NCBI GenBank assembly: GCA_030674155.1
Contig: CM060344.1
Location: forward strand, 27,267,684-27,297,683
Direction: 5' to 3'
From: Stramonita haemastoma
Lineage: Eukaryota; Mollusca; Gastropoda; Neogastropoda; Muricidae
Length of the DNA: 30,000 nucleotides
This document shows, in pieces, positions 19,620 through 30,000 of this stretch. The notes beneath the pieces are model-generated. The model saw only the letters and a list, made by a program, of their open reading frames with translations. It searched no databases and had not been told where the DNA came from. Numbering within the stretch: position 1 is the stretch's first letter; each line of letters begins with the position of its first letter. The translations under genes and the position numbers were made by a program.

Positions 19620-20130
19620 ATAGTAGTAGTAGGCACCCATCAGTCTTGAAAGACTATGGAGTTTCGCTCTAGTCTTTAGAGTGCAATGCCTGGGTAAGTA
19701 AGTATGGGGGGCAAACTGTTACCCATGCAGCAGACCCCACCATTTCACGCCACTGGAATGATCCATTGGAAATTATCCATTCAAATACAATTTCAAGTAC
19801 TAAGTGCTGTTGTGTGATTTAAATTCCAATGTAAGGCTTATTGTTTCAAGTATACAGCTATGTGCTTGTGTAACTTAGTGGAGATCTATAATTTCCCATC
19901 TCTGTACAACAGACCTGATACAAATGGCGATCAGAAAGTGAAGATGGGGACTCTACAAAATTGAATAGGTTCCATAGGTTTTACATTCCGTTGCAAAGGT
20001 GAAGGGTATGCAACAAAGGGTTTATAACCATCACCGGAGGAAACAGGGCTCACACAATTCGCAGGTGTCTCCCGATTAAGAAACACCACGCTGTGACAGG
20101 CCTGATCCCATGGGAGGTAATCTTATTACC
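19620..20130. other. Unassigned interspersed-repeat candidate
   Basis: The stretch interrupts the decayed 44-bp array and begins GGCACCCATCAGTCTTGAAA. It has a sharp change of composition and includes CACCACGCTGTGACAGGCCTG near its end. It looks like an inserted element, but I find no second copy, tRNA boxes or coding frame here. Confidence 0.3.
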
Positions 20131-20280
20131 GCCCCTGTCACACTTGATTCAAATGTTCCAAGTGATGTGTGATGGTATATTCTTTGTTGAAATAAACAGT
20201 GGCTGCTTTCAGCTGTCTGGGTCTGTTGCTGTGATGGGGTGAGAGAATGTGTGTGACTGTTTAAAGTGCACAGAGCAACT

Positions 20281-20455
20281 GTGTCTGTATGTTGTTGTGA
20301 GTGTTGTTGTTTTTGTTGTTGTTACTGCTATTGTTGTTGTTGTTGCTGTTATTGATGTTGTTGTTGATATTGTTGTTGTTGCTTCTGTTATTGCTGTTGC
20401 TGTTGTTATTATTGTTGTTGCTGTTGTTGTTGTTGGCGTTGTTGCTGTTGTTGCA
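20281..20455. repeat. (GTT)n / (GTTGCT)n array
   Basis: Imperfect GTT triplets carry GCT, ATT and GAT variants. The long leucine, valine and asparagine frames are artefacts. Confidence 0.95.
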
Positions 20456-20504
20456 CGATCTCAATCATAGCATCCTAGGGATCACCTAGTATGTGTACTC
20501 TGAT

Positions 20505-21046
<542 letters not shown>

Positions 21047-21159
21047 CCCTTAAAGGGTGGGGTGGTATCACCTGGTTTTCTCTCTGTGCTTGTAATTTTA
21101 CAGGAGGTCTGCCCGCTGACTTCAGCTGACACAGTCTGACTTACGAGCATCTTAGTTCA

Positions 21160-21390
21160 TTCTACAGGCTGCATGCTGGGTATGTTCGCGTTTCTGTAGC
21201 CCACAAAGCGCTGACATGAATCACAGGATCTTTTAACATGCACATTAGATCTCTTGCTTTATACAGGAAGGAAATTAAGGCACTGGCAGCTCTGCACTTG
21301 AAACGACCTAGAAGATCATAAAAATCCCATACTTTATTCACCAGACGCTGCCAAGGTTCAAACCCGTGGCTTAATGGACCCAGGGTGTGG
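21160..21390 (-). mobile_element. tRNA-derived SINE of a second family, degenerate
   Basis: The plus-strand view contains GCATGCTGGGTATGTTCGCG, GCGCTGACATGAATCACAGG, ATCTTTTAACATGCACATTAG and CACCAGACGCTGCCAAGGTTCAAACC. The last part contains a reversed B box (GGTTTGAACC on the minus strand). I recognise this arrangement from common molluscan tRNA-derived repeats, but that is memory rather than a search. It has no body similarity to family 1. Confidence 0.6.
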
Positions 21391-22126
21391 AAGTCATGGA
21401 ACTGATTCAACTCATCAAACCTGGGAATCAATGACAGATCAAAAGTACACACTGGACGGGAAGTTTGCGTGTATGACTCTACAAAGAGGCAGGTACAGTC
21501 CGACGACAGAGGCTTTTCCTCCCTGAAAAGGACAGTGGCAGTCGTGACGCTAAGAGCAAGTGGTGACTGAAGACCATGCCAACACGCCATTTCACACAGA
21601 CCATGTTCAGACTGGCCTTGGCAGTCGGCTGACATGGAGGACTGACAAGGCCTTTGACCTGGGCCAAGGAGGATTGAACCAGCGCCCCTCTTCTCCTTGG
21701 TGACAGCAGACAGCTGTGTCTCCTGACCTGTGCAGACAGGGGGAGGACTGGCCTGGTGGTCAGGTCAGAGCGGCAGACTGGCCCTCTGACAGTCAGCACA
21801 CAGCTAGCACGGTGTCAGTGACCACTGAGCTGCTGCCCAGGTGAGGGCACTGTCCCCTGGAGTGAAGGAGGGATGCAGGTCCACTGCCCTGCATGCATGT
21901 CCTTGGGATGAGACAATCAAGGAAGTGGCCATGTGCACGTGCACACCTCACATCCAGCACACAGGGTCGCCATGGGGATGACCTTTGTACAAGACTGGGC
22001 CAGCCGTGTGTGACACCGTTACCCATCATGCCATGTGCAGCATGGAGAGAAACAGACTGTGTCAGGCTAAACTTGCCCCAGACACCGCTGTCTGATCCTG
22101 CCCCAACGACTTTCCCCTCAGGGAGG
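21391..22126. other. Mostly unassigned, with one possible SINE-head remnant
   Basis: GGATTGAACCAGCGCCCCTC at about 21670-21690 resembles a reversed B box and neighbouring tRNA-like sequence of another SINE. The remainder is fairly GC-rich sequence without a convincing frame. Confidence 0.35.
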
Positions 22127-22335
<209 letters not shown>

Positions 22336-22499
22336 CTTTTCAGGGATACATCAAGATGAAAAGATACTAAACAATAAAATTTTACGCAATACCAAGCAAC
22401 ACACAAGAATAAGGACACTAAATATGATAAGGTAATAAAAATGCACTCGATCAGAAGACAAAATCAGAAGTCACAATAAAAGGATTTTGATTATGGAAG
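22336..22499. other. A-rich sequence, possible partial unit of the following tandem repeat
   Basis: It contains AAGGTAATAAAAATGCAC and GATCAGAAGACAAAATCAGAAGT, which resemble internal parts of the units downstream. No gene is seen. Confidence 0.45.
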
Positions 22500-23390
22500 A
22501 ATAGAAAAGTGTTAATAGGTAAAGAGCAAACAAGAGAGCAAGATGAAATAAACAACTGGAAACATCAATCCACCACCATCTGTCAAAAGTTATACATGTG
22601 ATATAAATCATACATTTGGATAAACGGGGGGAAAATTTTTTTTAACTAATATTGGAGGGGGGGGGAGAGAGATACTGCCAATAAAAATATAAATAAAATC
22701 AACAATTATGATCTAAATACCAAAAGTAAGGAACCATACCAAGCATCAAACAACAGGCAAGAACTAACACAGAGATACAATATTAAGGCAATGTTATAAA
22801 AGTCACTGATTCAGAAACGAAAACGAGAAGTAAGAATCAATGATGATTCTGAGTTGAATAAAAAAAGCAAGAAAAACAACGAACAAACAAAAACAAAACA
22901 AACAAAGAAAGGGCGCAATAATTAAAGAGTAAACATGAGAACATGATGAGGTTAAATGACTAGAAACATCAATCCACCACCATCTATCATCAAAATAAGT
23001 CCCATAAAACATAAGATTTTGATAAAAGAGGGGAAAGAACAACAACAACAGGTAAGGAATACGACAGAGATACAATATTAAGGTAATGTTATAAAAAGGC
23101 ATTCATTCAGAAATAAAATATGAAGTAAGAATCAATGATAATTTTGATTTGAATAATAAAAACAAAAACAAAACAAAACAAAAAAATAAACAAAGCAAAA
23201 ACAAAGCAAAACAAAAAAAATTATAAAAAAAACAAAAAACAAAAAAGGCGCAATAATTAAAGAGCAACATGAAAATATGATGAGGTTAAATGACTGAAAA
23301 CATCAAACCACCACCATCTAACATCAAAATAGTCCCATAAAACATGTATTGATAAAAGGGGGAAAAAACAACAACAACAAAAAACCCCAA

Positions 23391-23542
<152 letters not shown>

Positions 23543-23686
23543 GCGCAATAATTAAAGAGCAAACATGAGAATATGATGAAGCTAAATGATTGAACATCAA
23601 TCCACCACCATCTAGCATCAAATAGTCTCATAAAACATAAGTTTAGATAAAAGGGGGAGAGCGAACAACAACAACAAAAAACTCAA

Positions 23687-23989
<303 letters not shown>

Positions 23990-24043
23990 CACAGGGAGGG
24001 AGAAAGAGAAGGGGAAGAAGGAGAAGTGGATATAATTGGTTTA

Positions 24044-26851
24044 TTATTTTTGGTGCATCAAGTGGATTAGAAGGTGATTTTTGAAGGTTGTCAATGATTG
24101 GTGCTCTTTAATTGAATCGGGAAGGGAGTTCCACAGCACAGGGCCTGAGTATAGTAAACTAGATTTAAATAAGTCTATTCTTGGGATTGGGACGCTTGGT
24201 TTTACAGTATTTCTGGAATGATTCATTGTGAACTTATCTCTTAAGGATGTGGGGACAGCTCCTGCCATTATCTTAAACATAAAAATGTCTTTGTTATATT
24301 TAAGTCTTTGTTGTAGGGGGAGAATATTTAACTGAGTATAATCCACTTCAAGTAAGGTTGTTTTCTTCAGGAGGATAAGTTTGAGAGCACGTTTATACAG
24401 ACTTAGTAACGGTTTCATAGTGTTTGCACTGGCAGAATCCCAGAGGGTTGAGGCATAGTCTATTGATGATTGTATGTAAGCTTGGAAGAATAATTTCCTT
24501 GAATTGTGGTCAAGGAAATGTTTAATTTTAGTCAATTGGTATACTCTTTGGGACAAATATTTGCATAGATGAGATATGTGGTAGAACCAGCTGAGATTTT
24601 CATCGATTGTTACTCCTAGAACTTTGTGATGAGAGGTTTGTTCAATTGCTTCCTTTCTTATATGGATTGGAAACTGTTTATGAGGTAAATTTTGTCGCTT
24701 TTGTCTGGTGGTGATAAGCATGCATTTTGTTTTTTGGGGGTGTATAGACATATGGTTCAGTTCTGTCCATTTGACAAGATCATTGCAGCTTTGTTGTAAT
24801 ATGGTTGCAAGAGAGTCAATGTCGTTATGGCTTGTATGTATGGTTGTATCATCAGCAAATAGCTCACATTTAGATTTGATAAGTAGAGGAAGGTCATTTA
24901 TGTATAAGGAAAAGAGAATAGGTCCTAGTATAGATCCCTGTGGTACTCCATAATGAATGGGTTTTAGATTGGATGTGGATGTAGTTGTTGAGACACACTG
25001 TTGTCTGTTTTTAAGATAAGAAGCGAGTAGTTCTAGACTATTTGATGATAGATTGTACAGGTCTAGCTTTCTGATGAGAAGTGTGTGGTCAATTGTATCA
25101 AATGCTTTTTTGAAATCTACAAATAATACTCCACAAAATTTGTTTTCATTAATGTTTGATAGCCAATTGTCTATGAGACTAGTCAGTGCAGTATGACATG
25201 AGTGATTTTGTCTGAATCCTGATTGATTAGGGTGAAGTAAGTCGTTACTGTCTATATGACGGACTAAGCGTTTATTTATATGTTTTTCCAGGGGTTTTGA
25301 AAGGAGGGATATAATAGAGATTGGCCTATAATTTGAGGGATCTGAAGTGTCACCAGATTTGTGGATGGGGATTACTTTAGCAGTTTTGAGGGCATTGGGG
25401 AAATAGTTCTTTTCAAGACATTGGTTATATATATATGTTAGGGTGTCTGTGATAACTGGAGCTGACAGTTTCAGAATTCTGCTGTCTATTCCATCGAGAC
25501 CTTGTGTCCTTGATTGTTTGAGGTGAATTAGGTAATTATAGACCTCAAAAACTGAAATGAATGGTATGTGAAGTTTTGACGGAATATGCTTGTCTTGGCA
25601 GTATTGTCTTAATGTGTTGAGGTTATTGGATTTTGAATCATCATTGTTAACAACGTTAGTAGAGACATTTATGAAGTGATTGTTGAGTTGTTCAGCAGTA
25701 ACATCTTTGATTACATTTGATTTGGAAGATGATTGTTTATTTGTTATTTGATTTATGGCCCTCCAAATAATTTTTGAGTTTTGTTTGGAAGACAGTAAAT
25801 CTTGGAAATATTTCTTTTTTTCTTGACGTTTCTGTGAGTTTATGGCATTTCGTAATCTTTTTGACTCTTCATGATATTTATGTTTTTTTAATAAATCTCT
25901 AAGATAGCATGCTTCTTCTAGTTCTTTTGTAATCCAAGGGGGTTTGGGGACATGTTTGACCCTCATGGTTTTAAGTGGAGCATGTTTGTTGTAGATTTCA
26001 GTGAAGGTTTTTATCCAGAATTCAATGGCCCTGTCTGGATCAGTAATGTTTAATGTTTCTGAGAGCATAGAGTTACTTAGATCGAGAAGGAAAAGCTGTT
26101 CATTAAATTTTGCAAAAGAACGATATGTTATGGTTTTATGTCCAGGTTTGGGAATTTTTGCTCCTTTTTTTGACCATGTAGTACAGACTGGGTAGTGATC
26201 GCTGCAGTTATAGACAGGGACACATGTTTCTATGATGTTTTTGGGATTTGATACGTAGATGTGATCAATTATTGTGCTTGAATTTGGTGTGACTCTCGTG
26301 GGTAAACTGACTAGTTGGTGAAGGTTGAATGAATTAGTAATTTGCGTCCATATATTATTTACTTTTGTTAGATCAATATTAAAATCACCTAATAGTATTA
26401 CTTCCCTGGATTCTAATAGAACTACATTCATCATTTCGTCAAACTTGTCTATCCAATTTTTTCTTTCTGCTGGATTCCTATAGCAGAATCCCATTGCAAT
26501 AGGTGGTGAACCTTTCATGGAGATTTCAAACCAGACAGATTCTACATCACAATGTTCAAGATGAATGAGACGCTTGAATGTTATAGATTCACTAATATAT
26601 ATGATGATTCCTGTTTCTTTTTGCCTTTGTGGATCCTTTCGTATGATTTTATATCCTGGGATAGATAAATCAGTGTCTACTATGTGCTTCGAGAGTCTTG
26701 ATTCAGATAGCCCTAGTATGTGAAATGGTTTGCCATGGTTTCTAATAAGTGTTGATATGTCTTCAATTTTATTGACTGCATGATTTATATTTAAGTGGCA
26801 AATTCGTAGGCCTTCCTTAGAGGGCCACGTGTTGTGTCTTGAATGCATCAA
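24044..26851 (-). CDS. Intact LINE ORF2: apurinic-type endonuclease plus reverse transcriptase, 935 codons, copy B
   Basis: This uninterrupted frame encodes the enzyme that nicks target DNA and copies the element's RNA onto it. The endonuclease (~15-230) shows NIN at 21-23, Glu50 in GLSES, Tyr124 in FCYRNP, Asp156 and Asn158 in GDFNID, Asp196 in DHIYVS and SDH at 217-219, a full set. The reverse transcriptase (~470-760) shows AKVIPIHKSGD, SNYRPIS, SGFR, FVDFKKAFD (577-585), GVPQGSILGPILFSLYINDL (635-654), the catalytic FADD (665-668), KTKCMLI and LGVTID. The C-terminal ~180 residues form the usual thumb and tail. It matches the broken copy at 1-1897 codon for codon. No ORF1 lies upstream; instead there are tandem leader units, then GA arrays. 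The stop is only ~55 bp from a CA array. The CR1/L2-group assignment is by motif style. Confidence 0.95.
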   Translation of the reverse strand: MMHSRHNTWPSKEGLRICHLNINHAVNKIEDISTLIRNHGKPFHILGLSESRLSKHIVDTDLSIPGYKIIRKDPQRQKETGIIIYISESITFKRLIHLEHCDVESVWFEISMKGSPPIAMGFCYRNPAERKNWIDKFDEMMNVVLLESREVILLGDFNIDLTKVNNIWTQITNSFNLHQLVSLPTRVTPNSSTIIDHIYVSNPKNIIETCVPVYNCSDHYPVCTTWSKKGAKIPKPGHKTITYRSFAKFNEQLFLLDLSNSMLSETLNITDPDRAIEFWIKTFTEIYNKHAPLKTMRVKHVPKPPWITKELEEACYLRDLLKKHKYHEESKRLRNAINSQKRQEKKKYFQDLLSSKQNSKIIWRAINQITNKQSSSKSNVIKDVTAEQLNNHFINVSTNVVNNDDSKSNNLNTLRQYCQDKHIPSKLHIPFISVFEVYNYLIHLKQSRTQGLDGIDSRILKLSAPVITDTLTYIYNQCLEKNYFPNALKTAKVIPIHKSGDTSDPSNYRPISIISLLSKPLEKHINKRLVRHIDSNDLLHPNQSGFRQNHSCHTALTSLIDNWLSNINENKFCGVLFVDFKKAFDTIDHTLLIRKLDLYNLSSNSLELLASYLKNRQQCVSTTTSTSNLKPIHYGVPQGSILGPILFSLYINDLPLLIKSKCELFADDTTIHTSHNDIDSLATILQQSCNDLVKWTELNHMSIHPQKTKCMLITTRQKRQNLPHKQFPIHIRKEAIEQTSHHKVLGVTIDENLSWFYHISHLCKYLSQRVYQLTKIKHFLDHNSRKLFFQAYIQSSIDYASTLWDSASANTMKPLLSLYKRALKLILLKKTTLLEVDYTQLNILPLQQRLKYNKDIFMFKIMAGAVPTSLRDKFTMNHSRNTVKPSVPIPRIDLFKSSLLYSGPVLWNSLPDSIKEHQSLTTFKNHLLIHLMHQK

Positions 26852-26871
26852 TTGTGTTGGTTTTTGCTGGA

Positions 26872-27138
26872 GATGTGATAATGTGTCCTAAGACAGGAAA
26901 AGGTGAAAATCAATTAGAGATGAATAGGAATAAAGGGTAGTGGGCACTCAATAGGGGTAAGGATGAAAGACTGATTTTAGTTGCTCGATGTGATAATGTG
27001 TGTAAAAACTGGAAAAGGTGACAATCAATGAGGGATAATTAGGAATAAAGGGGAGTGGGCACTCAATAGGGGGAAGGATGAAACATAAGAAAGAAAGGGG
27101 AAAAAATGAAAAAAAGACTGCTTTCAAGTTGCTCAAAA
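26872..27138 (-). repeat. Tandem leader monomers 5' of ORF2 copy B
   Basis: A unit starting GATGTGATAATGTGT occurs at 26872 and 26987 (115-bp period). Both copies carry AGGAATAAAGGG, GTGGGCACTCAATAGGGG and AAGGATGAAA in order. The second unit has an extra A-rich stretch, and GGATGAAACATAAGAAAGAAAG recurs once more at about 27194. Blocks of the same unit are seen beside ORF2 copy A, so it belongs to the element. Tandem 5' monomers act as promoters in some mammalian L1 elements; that role here is inference. Confidence 0.7.
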
Positions 27139-27208
27139 AAATACACATACAGTGTACAGAGATATAGATCTATAACCCAATCCAACCAACAACAGGATGA
27201 AACATAAG

Positions 27209-27215
<7 letters not shown>

Positions 27216-27264
<49 letters not shown>
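27216..27264. repeat. (GA)n microsatellite
   Basis: A pure GA run grows out of GAAAGAAAGAGAG at the edge of the leader repeat. Confidence 0.97.
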
Positions 27265-27497
<233 letters not shown>

Positions 27498-27540
27498 GAC
27501 GAGAGTCAGGTCTTTGTCTGTGAAGGCATCATGGTGGTAC

Positions 27541-27893
27541 TTGGGAACAGGAGAGCCTAGTGGTCAGAACATTGCGCTCGCAGTATGACGACCCGGGTTC
27601 GAATCCCGTTTGAAGATATTTTTTCCATGGAGTTAACGTACATCAGTGCTGATTCCACTCTCCCAAAAAGTCTTTGGATGAGACTGTACACCAAGGCCTC
27701 ATGTGCGAACGCACGCAGAACATCTTGCGCACACGTTATATTCTGCTCCGCGTTTTGTAAGAGTAGGCCATTGTGTGCCGGTAGAAACAAATGACAAGAT
27801 TTACAAAACTGCATGCACACAGCCATTCAATGTAAAAAAGTTTAAAAAATAAAAGCAAATGAGTGCTCTTTCATTATCCTTGATATAAAACAA
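27541..27893 (+). mobile_element. tRNA-derived SINE (family 1), full length
   Basis: This is the only plus-strand copy and the best preserved head. The A box GAGCCTAGTGG is at 27553-27563 and the B box GGTTCGAATCC at 27596-27606, the internal RNA polymerase III promoter. The body carries ACATCAGTGCTGATTCC, GCAGAACATCTTGCGCACAC and GTAGGCCATTGTGTGCCGG. The tail ends GTGCTCTTTCATTATCCTTGATATAAAAC followed by AAACAAAACAAAT. It is not a tRNA gene, because the acceptor arm is not closed and the same unit recurs in the window with a long shared body. Confidence 0.93.
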
Positions 27894-28126
27894 TAAACAA
27901 AACAAATACCTGCACAACATGACAATAGTCCCCCCCCCACTTCACTCCCCTCCCCAACTGTCCTGTATTGCTAAGTGCCTGCAGACAACACCTCCAGATG
28001 TCAGTCAGTTACTGCCGTCTTCAATGAAGTTGTAAAGTGACAGCCAGTATCAGTCTGAAAGTTGTTTGAAAAAAAAAGTCAGTTACTCAGCTCGGCAAGA
28101 AACAGAGAGCAAAAAATTACATGGCG
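27894..28126. other. Unassigned sequence with C-rich stretch
   Basis: No gene is recognised. A C9-type run is near 27930. Confidence 0.5.
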
Positions 28127-28133
28127 ATAGCAT

Positions 28134-28134
<1 letters not shown>

Positions 28135-28181
<47 letters not shown>

Positions 28182-28218
28182 CAGTAGCAGTAGCAGTAGT
28201 AGTAGCAGTAGCAGTAGC

Positions 28219-28268
<50 letters not shown>

Positions 28269-28299
28269 CAGTAGTAGTAGTAGCAGTAGTAGTAGTAGC

Positions 28300-28350
<51 letters not shown>
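28135..28350. repeat. (AGT)n array with AGC interruptions
   Basis: About 72 triplets, mostly AGT with clustered AGC. The poly-serine and poly-valine frames are artefacts. Confidence 0.97.
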
Positions 28351-28433
28351 CCTCCTCGTCCTCTTCAGTTTAACGTCTTTCCACTTGAAGTGATACCAGA
28401 CGATCTAGGCCTAAAGGAATAATTAGAAAGTGT

Positions 28434-28648
<215 letters not shown>

Positions 28649-28649
28649 A

Positions 28650-28873
28650 TAAATAATATCATATTTACAAATAGAATGTGCTAAACATTATAACAAGTTA
28701 ATGAAAATACGAAACTGAAAAAATGCAACAAAAACTTCATTACTAATAACAAATACCCCATGGGACTTGACTGTAGACCTTTAACAATATCAAACATCAG
28801 GTCTACATCATAGAGAACTTCTTCAATAGAAGTCTTAGAAATGATATGCAAATAGGGCTTTAAATTCTGGCAA
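28650..28873. other. Unassigned AT-rich sequence
   Basis: No gene or element end is recognised. Confidence 0.5.
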
Positions 28874-29213
28874 TCAAGTATGACTTCTTCTTCTATCCCG
28901 TAGTCTATTTAGGCCTGTCCACTCTCGGATGTTGTCCTCCCATCTCTTTCTCTGCCTGCCTCTCCTTCTCCTGCCTTGCACAGTTCCCTGCAGAATTGTC
29001 TTGGCAAGCCCTGTTGATCTTGCGATGTGCCCATACCACTTCACTTTGCATTTTTTCACTGTGGTCAGATCTTCAAAGGGCACGATGGCTAGATCGATTC
29101 TGATTCTCACTTCCTCGTTAGTAATGTGGTCTTTGTAAGAGATGCCAAGGAGGCTGCCAAAGCATCTCATCTCTGAGGCCAGTTTTCTCCTCTCCAGATC
29201 TGCTGTGAGGGTA
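28874..29213 (-). pseudogene. C-terminal fragment of a LINE-type reverse transcriptase
   Basis: The minus-strand frame is open from about 29213, upstream of the ATG at 29170, because LTADLERRKLASE joins smoothly to MRCFGSLLGISYKDH. It continues TNEEVR, VKKCKVKWYGHIARSTGLAK, TILQGTVQGRRRRGRQRK and RWEDNIREWTGLNRLRD. This is the tail region found after the reverse-transcriptase domain in a widespread group of LINE polyproteins, with the conserved KWYGH and the basic RRRGRQRKRW box. The catalytic domain is absent, so this is a 5'-truncated remnant. Which clade it belongs to I cannot fix from this part alone. Confidence 0.85.
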
Positions 29214-30000
29214 TGACATGAGCATTATAAATATACTCTACACATAAGCATTTAACATCCTTATTGAATTGTGTAACAAATGCATTTGTGATGCTCCACT
29301 ACGAAATGAGTCGCTTAACACATTACTCAATTTTGTGCTAGGAGCCATTAAAGGCAGATGGGGGTCAAGTTGTCAATTTTGAGATTTTGAATGATTATTA
29401 AACTATATCCATTTATCTGCCTTATAATGAAATATAAAGGCATAAGTTTTATTCCTTTTGCTTTTAAATGTATTTTGAAAATACACAAGCCCTCATTCTG
29501 ACAACCTGTTACGAAAATGAAAATAAACTTGCCCGTTTCTCATTTTGTCACATCCTGCAGTCTACCATTTCAATTTGTAATGACTTTGCACAGAAATGTC
29601 GATTTTCAATCTGTTTTTTGTATTGAAAAGCCTTTTTATTGCAGATTAATAACTTGTCAATAACTAAAAATTGACCTCTGGTGCAATGCAACTCCTTATG
29701 TGGTGGAGCATCACATTTAGTCTTATTTGGAAAATCAGTGCCTTGAGTTTTCTGTCTCTTACAACATCTATATGAGTCTTTCGATGGATAATATCTTCAA
29801 ACACACTCTTACTACATAGAATCCATTTTGAGAACTGTCTTTTTTGCTGATACAACTCCATGACTCTCTCCTAAGGATAAAGAAACAGGCAAAGCTGTGG
29901 GTCTACTGTCATTAGCATGGCTGTCTGCTGTAGTGCTGAGATGGGATATTTAGTAGACAGTAGGGCTATCGAGGATCCACTCTCCTGCTGGCACTGTGGG
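29214..30000. other. Unassigned sequence
   Basis: No coding frame of known family, RNA gene or repeat is recognised through to the window end. A minus-strand frame of 65 codons (29861-29664) has no recognisable features. Confidence 0.5.

Noticed and set aside
27549..27615. tRNA gene
   Set aside because: A and B boxes are present, but the acceptor stem is not closed and the unit continues into a SINE body found in four other places.
28066..28422. Poly-serine protein
   Set aside because: AGT microsatellite; the few flanking codons show no family.

Overview
This window looks like repeat-dominated nuclear DNA from an animal, most likely an invertebrate and plausibly a mollusc. There are no operons or bacterial signals. 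The recognisable coding matter is non-LTR retrotransposon protein, one decayed pogo-type transposase and a single exon with a C1q domain. tRNA-derived SINEs recur and simple-sequence arrays occupy a large share of the DNA. The mollusc call rests on remembered resemblance of the SINEs and the C1q exon to gastropod sequence, and I hold it loosely.

Layout. 1-6125 holds a minus-strand CR1/L2-like LINE: a broken ORF2 (1-1897, cut by the window edge), a repeat-rich spacer (1898-3301), and a broken ORF1 with an SGNH-esterase domain (3302-5733) preceded by duplicated leader DNA. 6200-8500 has duplicated short segments, a CpG-rich patch, the C1q terminal exon (7347-7795) and trinucleotide and CT arrays. 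8694-10806 has a SINE and a complete but dead pogo-like DNA transposon with TA duplications. 11000-14150 is mostly unassigned DNA with a SINE, a 42-bp minisatellite and trinucleotide blocks. 14189-15022 is a 36-bp minisatellite with an eight-monomer higher-order repeat. 15686-19610 is an old 44-bp minisatellite that decays rightward and has been split by two SINEs and a Rex1-like LINE fragment. 20280-22335 has simple repeats and SINE remnants. 22500-23990 is a degenerate tandem repeat whose last units end in CA arrays. 24044-26851 is an uninterrupted 935-codon LINE ORF2, the same family as the copy at 1-1897, behind tandem leader monomers (26872-27138). 27216-29213 holds GA arrays, a full-length SINE, AGT and GT arrays, and the end of another LINE reverse transcriptase.

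How the parts relate. The ORF2 copy at 24044-26851 has every expected endonuclease and reverse-transcriptase motif, so it could be a recent source copy. The SINEs share one 3' tail, which also appears alone in two places, suggesting that tail is mobilised by a LINE. Several minus-oriented retroelement ends abut different pentanucleotide runs. The only candidate host gene exon is the C1q one. The most distinctive features are the tandem-array histories, the pogo element with its internal palindrome, and the esterase ORF1.
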